Source: Oxalobacteraceae bacterium
GTDB taxonomy: Bacteria > Pseudomonadota > Gammaproteobacteria > Burkholderiales > Burkholderiaceae_D
Length of the DNA stretch: 14,425 bases
Reading direction: 5' to 3'
Assembly (NCBI GenBank): GCA_003537575.1
Contig: DPRS01000006.1
Location: 5,389 to 19,813, forward strand
The notes beneath the pieces were generated by a model. It did no database searches. It was not told the origin of the DNA and saw only the letters and a program-made list of their open reading frames with translations. Position 1 is the stretch's first letter; the number at the start of each line of letters is the position of its first letter. The position numbers were made by a program, and so were the translations under genes. This document shows positions 12,040 through 14,425 of this stretch, in pieces.

Positions 12040-13200
12040 ATGGCTTCAGTGATCGGCATTCCCCGGGAGACCTATCCCGGAGAAAAACGCGTCGCCACAG
12101 TGCCGGACGTGGTGGAAAAGCTCATCAAGCTGGGCTTTGCCGTTACGGTCGAATCAGGCGCCGGCGAAGCGGCCAATTTCAGCGATGACAGCTATCGTGC
12201 CGCCGGCGCGCAAATCATCGACGGCGCTGCGCAACTGTGGGCGGCCGCCGACATCGTCTTCAAGGTGCGGGCCCCGGATGCGCAGGAGGTCGGGCTTGCC
12301 CGCGAAGGCAGCACGCTGGTTTCCTTCATTTGGCCTGCACAGAACCCGGACCTGATGCAGCAGCTCGCTGCGCGCAAGGTGACCGTGCTGGCCATCGACG
12401 CGTTGCCGCGCCAGCTTTCCCGCGCGCAGAAGATGGACGCGCTGACTTCGATGGCCGGTATCAGCGGCTACCGTGCCGTCATCGAGGCTGCAAATGCCTT
12501 CGGCCGTTTCTTCAATGGCCAGATCACTGCCGCCGGCAAGATCCCGCCGGCCAAGGTCTTCATCGCCGGCGCCGGCGTGGCCGGCCTGGCTGCCATCGGC
12601 ACCGCCGCCAACCTGGGCGCGGTCGTGCGCGCCAACGATACCCGGCCGGAAGTGGCGGACCAGGTCAAGTCGCTGGGCGGCGAGTTCGTGAAAGTCGAAT
12701 ACGAAGAAGAAGGTTCCGGCGGCGGCGGCTATGCCAAAGTGATGTCGGAAGGCTTCCAGCAAGCCCAGCGCGAGATGTACGCCAAGCAGGCCAGGGAAGC
12801 GGACATCATCATCACCACCGCGCTCATCCCTGGCAAGCCGGCGCCGAAGCTCATCACCGCCGAAATGGTGCAATCGATGAAGCCGGGCAGCGTGATCGTC
12901 GACGTGGCGATCGACCAGGGCGGCTGCATCGAGACCGTCCACGCCACCTCGCACACCAAGCCGACCTACAAGACGCACAACGTCATCCATTACGCGGTGC
13001 CCAACATGCCGGCGCTGGTCGGCCGCACCTCGACCATGGGCCTGACGCAGGCCACCGAGCCGTTCGTCGCCATGATGGTGCAGAAGGGCGTCGAGCGCGC
13101 GCTGAGCGAGCACAAGGGCCTCGCCATGGGCGTGAACACCCGCAACGGCCGCATCACTTACGCCGCCGTCGCCAAGGATCTCGGTTTCGACCACGCCTGA
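12040..13200 (+). CDS. pntAA: Chimeric ORF: N-terminal PntAA (NAD(P) transhydrogenase alpha) joined to C-terminal alanine dehydrogenase
   Basis: A 386-residue ORF with a strong Shine-Dalgarno (GGGAGGAAAG). Residues 1 to about 280 are PntAA, the soluble NAD(H)-binding subunit of proton-pumping transhydrogenase: GIPRETYPGEKRVATVP, LVSFIWPAQNP, SRAQKMDALTSMAGISGYRAVIEA, the Rossmann motif GAGVAG (177-182), RANDTRPEVADQVKSLGGEF, GGGGYAKVMS and TTALIPGKPAPKLIT. After MKPGSVIVDVA (280-290) it becomes alanine dehydrogenase: IDQGGCIETV, THTKP-like loop, VIHYAVPNMPALVGRTSTMGLT, NTRNGRITYAAVAKDLGF. A true PntAA would continue with LAxxxGGN and an IGYTxxPG region instead. Both families share the AlaDh_PNT fold, so the join is in frame. 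pntAB and pntB, expected downstream, are absent. Most likely an assembly chimera or recombinant; activity as either enzyme is doubtful. Confidence 0.88.
   Translation: MASVIGIPRETYPGEKRVATVPDVVEKLIKLGFAVTVESGAGEAANFSDDSYRAAGAQIIDGAAQLWAAADIVFKVRAPDAQEVGLAREGSTLVSFIWPAQNPDLMQQLAARKVTVLAIDALPRQLSRAQKMDALTSMAGISGYRAVIEAANAFGRFFNGQITAAGKIPPAKVFIAGAGVAGLAAIGTAANLGAVVRANDTRPEVADQVKSLGGEFVKVEYEEEGSGGGGYAKVMSEGFQQAQREMYAKQAREADIIITTALIPGKPAPKLITAEMVQSMKPGSVIVDVAIDQGGCIETVHATSHTKPTYKTHNVIHYAVPNMPALVGRTSTMGLTQATEPFVAMMVQKGVERALSEHKGLAMGVNTRNGRITYAAVAKDLGFDHA
12916..13200 (+). pseudogene. ald: C-terminal fragment of alanine dehydrogenase (ald) within the chimeric ORF
   Basis: The last ~95 codons match the end of Ald as in Bacillus subtilis (IDQGG-ETV, HYAVANMPGAVPRTST, GLNTANGHVTYEAVARDLG, from memory). 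By my count only four of these codons end in A or T, and all four Glu codons are GAG, whereas the upstream part prefers GAA. The Ald N-terminal domain, with its substrate-binding residues, is missing. The fragment is probably the 3' part of an intact ald in the source genome of the right end of the window. Confidence 0.8.
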
Positions 13201-13204
13201 TTCG

Positions 13205-13237
13205 CCCGGGAATCCGGCGGAGCACGCAGTTCCCGGG
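13205..13237 (+). other. Inverted repeat just after the chimeric ORF
   Basis: CCCGGGAA (13205-13212) and TTCCCGGG (13230-13237) are perfect 8-base inverted arms around 17 bases, starting 5 bases after the stop codon. No T-tract follows. The rest of the 179-base gap holds the terminator at 13291-13325 and no gene. Confidence 0.45.
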
Positions 13238-13290
13238 ACGAACCCCGGGCCGGTCGCAGCCGGCAAGGGTGCCAGCCCGACCCGACTTCC

Positions 13291-13325
13291 GCCCGGCGGT
13301 CTCACGGTCGCCGGGCTTTTTGTTT
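13291..13325 (+). terminator. Intrinsic terminator after the ald-type end
   Basis: GCCCGGCG (13291-13298) pairs perfectly with CGCCGGGC (13309-13316) around a 10-base loop, followed by TTTTTGTTT. A terminator here suits a single-gene ald unit. It would not be expected between pntAA and pntAB, which are normally co-transcribed. Confidence 0.9.
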
Positions 13326-13379
13326 GCCGGGTGGTCACCGGGTTCCGCATGGTGGGGCAGAGACGGGCCAGTCTCCCGC

Positions 13380-14425
13380 ATGCCAGACATTCATCCGCCC
13401 AGTTGTTCCCATTCCCCTAAACAACCCCAGCCACGCAACGGCCGGTTCCGCCGCCCGGCCTGGCTGCTTTGCCTCCTGCTCGGTGGCCTTCCGCTCGCGG
13501 GGCCTGCGGTGGAGATCACCGACATCGACAAGCGCGACTGGCTCAAGCTGACGGCGCCCGGCATGGTGATCATCAGTGACGCTTCGGAATCCCAGTTGCG
13601 CAAGTGGGCGGCCGAGATCGAGCTCTTCCGTCGCGGGCTGCAACTGACCCTGCCGATAACATCGGCCAGAAATGAAATCCCGGTGACGATTTTCCTTTTC
13701 CGCTCGGAAGGGGCGCTCAGGCCGTTTCTGCCCGTCGTGGACGGCAAGCCCGCGCGGGCCGCGGCCTTTTTCAATTCGATCCTGGGGCACAATCTGGGCG
13801 CGGTCAGCCTGGGGAGCTCCCGCTTCGATGCCCGCGAGCGGATCTATCACGAACTCGCCCACTGGCATCTGCTGAGGGCGGGGGTCGACCTGCCCCTGTG
13901 GCTGCAGGAGGGGATGGCCCAGGTGTATGAGACTTTCACGCTGACCGGGGACAAACTCCGCCTGGGGCACCAGCGGGAGGGGCTCTTCGAGCATGTGCGC
14001 ATCGCCGGCACTCCGCCTCTTGGGCCGCTGCTCCAGACCGCCGAACTGGATATTTCCAGCGCCGGGTTCAAGCACGGCCGGACCGATCTGTTCTACGCGC
14101 AGTCCTGGGCCCTGGCCCACCTCCTGACCTTTGGCGACAAAGGGGGTAGCATGGCGAATGTCACGAATTACATCGCGGCCTTGCGCCGGGGGCTGGGAGC
14201 GGAAGAAGCATTTGTCGCCGGCTTTGGGTTGTCCGTGCCGGAAGCCCACGCCCGGCTTGACACCTACATTCGCACACCGCGCTGGCGGATGTTGGAACTG
14301 CCCATCGTCCGCACCGGATTGCCGGCGCATACCGTGGCGCCCGTCGGCGCCGCTGAACTGGACGCATCGGCGGCGCTGCTGCTGATGTCGGCCGGCCATC
14401 GGCTGCCGGCCCATCAACTCGTCAT
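13380..14425 (+). CDS. Exported zinc-metallopeptidase-like protein (DUF1570 / peptidase MA-like), 3' end cut by window
   Basis: The frame is open from 13380 to the window end (348 codons, no stop), so the gene is partial. The N-terminus has a basic stretch then a hydrophobic segment (WLLCLLLGGLPLAGPA, about 28-43), probably a signal peptide. Next come LTAPGMVIISDASESQLRKWAAEIELFRRGL and IPVTIFLFRSEGALRPFLP, then the zinc-binding HELAHWHLL (HExxH), WLQEGMAQVYETF (the third-ligand Glu of gluzincins) and DLFYAQSWALAHLLTFGD, the order seen in DUF1570/peptidase MA-like proteins. Such proteins are, as I recall, frequent in Verrucomicrobiota, Acidobacteriota and Planctomycetota and not typical beside betaproteobacterial pnt genes. 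Substrate unknown. No Shine-Dalgarno is evident at this ATG, so the exact start is uncertain. Confidence 0.82.
   Translation, partial: MPDIHPPSCSHSPKQPQPRNGRFRRPAWLLCLLLGGLPLAGPAVEITDIDKRDWLKLTAPGMVIISDASESQLRKWAAEIELFRRGLQLTLPITSARNEIPVTIFLFRSEGALRPFLPVVDGKPARAAAFFNSILGHNLGAVSLGSSRFDARERIYHELAHWHLLRAGVDLPLWLQEGMAQVYETFTLTGDKLRLGHQREGLFEHVRIAGTPPLGPLLQTAELDISSAGFKHGRTDLFYAQSWALAHLLTFGDKGGSMANVTNYIAALRRGLGAEEAFVAGFGLSVPEAHARLDTYIRTPRWRMLELPIVRTGLPAHTVAPVGAAELDASAALLLMSAGHRLPAHQLV

Noticed and set aside
12040..13200. A genuine new bifunctional transhydrogenase/alanine dehydrogenase
   Set aside because: Each half lacks domains essential for its own enzyme (no Ald N-terminus, no PntAA C-terminus), and the join sits at a shared short motif. 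An artefact or recombinant is more likely, so it is reported as an anomaly and not as a new enzyme.
12154..13350. 398-codon minus-strand frame opposite the pntAA/ald ORF
   Set aside because: Composition is typical of an antisense shadow (Asp/His/Gly/Arg-rich). The sense strand carries clear enzyme motifs on both sides of the join.
13335..14417. 360-codon minus-strand frame at the right end
   Set aside because: The plus strand has an open frame with a signal-like segment and HExxH. The minus frame shows no recognisable motif and is Gln/Pro/Arg-rich shadow sequence.
1..14425. tRNA, rRNA, CRISPR arrays, IS elements, toxin-antitoxin or defence genes
   Set aside because: I looked for CCA-ended cloverleaf regions, regularly spaced repeats, transposase motifs and small paired genes and found none that hold up by eye.

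Overview
The window looks like a contig from a betaproteobacterium of the Burkholderiales, most like Oxalobacteraceae (Herbaspirillum / Noviherbaspirillum type). This rests on recognising protein families and neighbourhoods by eye (secF, purB next to a YibF-like GST, nudJ-mnmA, panD, and a hemP-bfd-tonB-exbBD block). No database search was possible. Most genes are on the minus strand, with moderately high GC and short intergenic gaps.

Layout: (1) 62-1006 (+) secF, ending at a perfectly palindromic two-way terminator. (2) 1106-3397 (-), read from right to left: a cytochrome b561-type membrane protein, two exported YceI-like proteins and a MarR regulator, behind an AT-rich promoter region with direct and inverted repeats. 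(3) 3519-4886 (-) purB with its own terminator, divergent from a GST gene at 5063-5674 (+). (4) 5750-8855 (-), an iron block. A near-consensus promoter overlapped by a Fur box drives hemP, bfd, tonB, exbB and exbD, and bfr follows after a hairpin-rich gap. Together these power TonB-dependent import (TonB-ExbB-ExbD), store iron (Bfr) and release it again (Bfd). (5) 8957-10979 (-) nudJ, mnmA (8-nt overlap) and a group III truncated haemoglobin. (6) 10980-11519, a gene-free stretch with a markedly AT-rich core, then panD (+). (7) 12040-13200 (+), an ORF that starts as transhydrogenase subunit PntAA. (8) 13380-14425 (+), a DUF1570/peptidase-MA-like exported protein cut by the window end.

The most notable point is in (7). 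The first ~280 residues are PntAA, but from about residue 280 onward the protein is the C-terminal part of alanine dehydrogenase (Ald), joined in frame at a motif the two families share. Codon use becomes much more GC-rich at the switch, the expected pntAB and pntB are absent, and a strong terminator and a gene of non-betaproteobacterial character follow. The right ~1.5 kb (from about 12,880) therefore probably comes from another genome. The likeliest cause is an assembly chimera at a short conserved sequence. A real recombination or gene fusion is the alternative and would be remarkable.

I saw no RNA genes, CRISPR arrays, insertion sequences or defence system. Apart from the chimeric junction, the window is ordinary housekeeping and iron-metabolism sequence.
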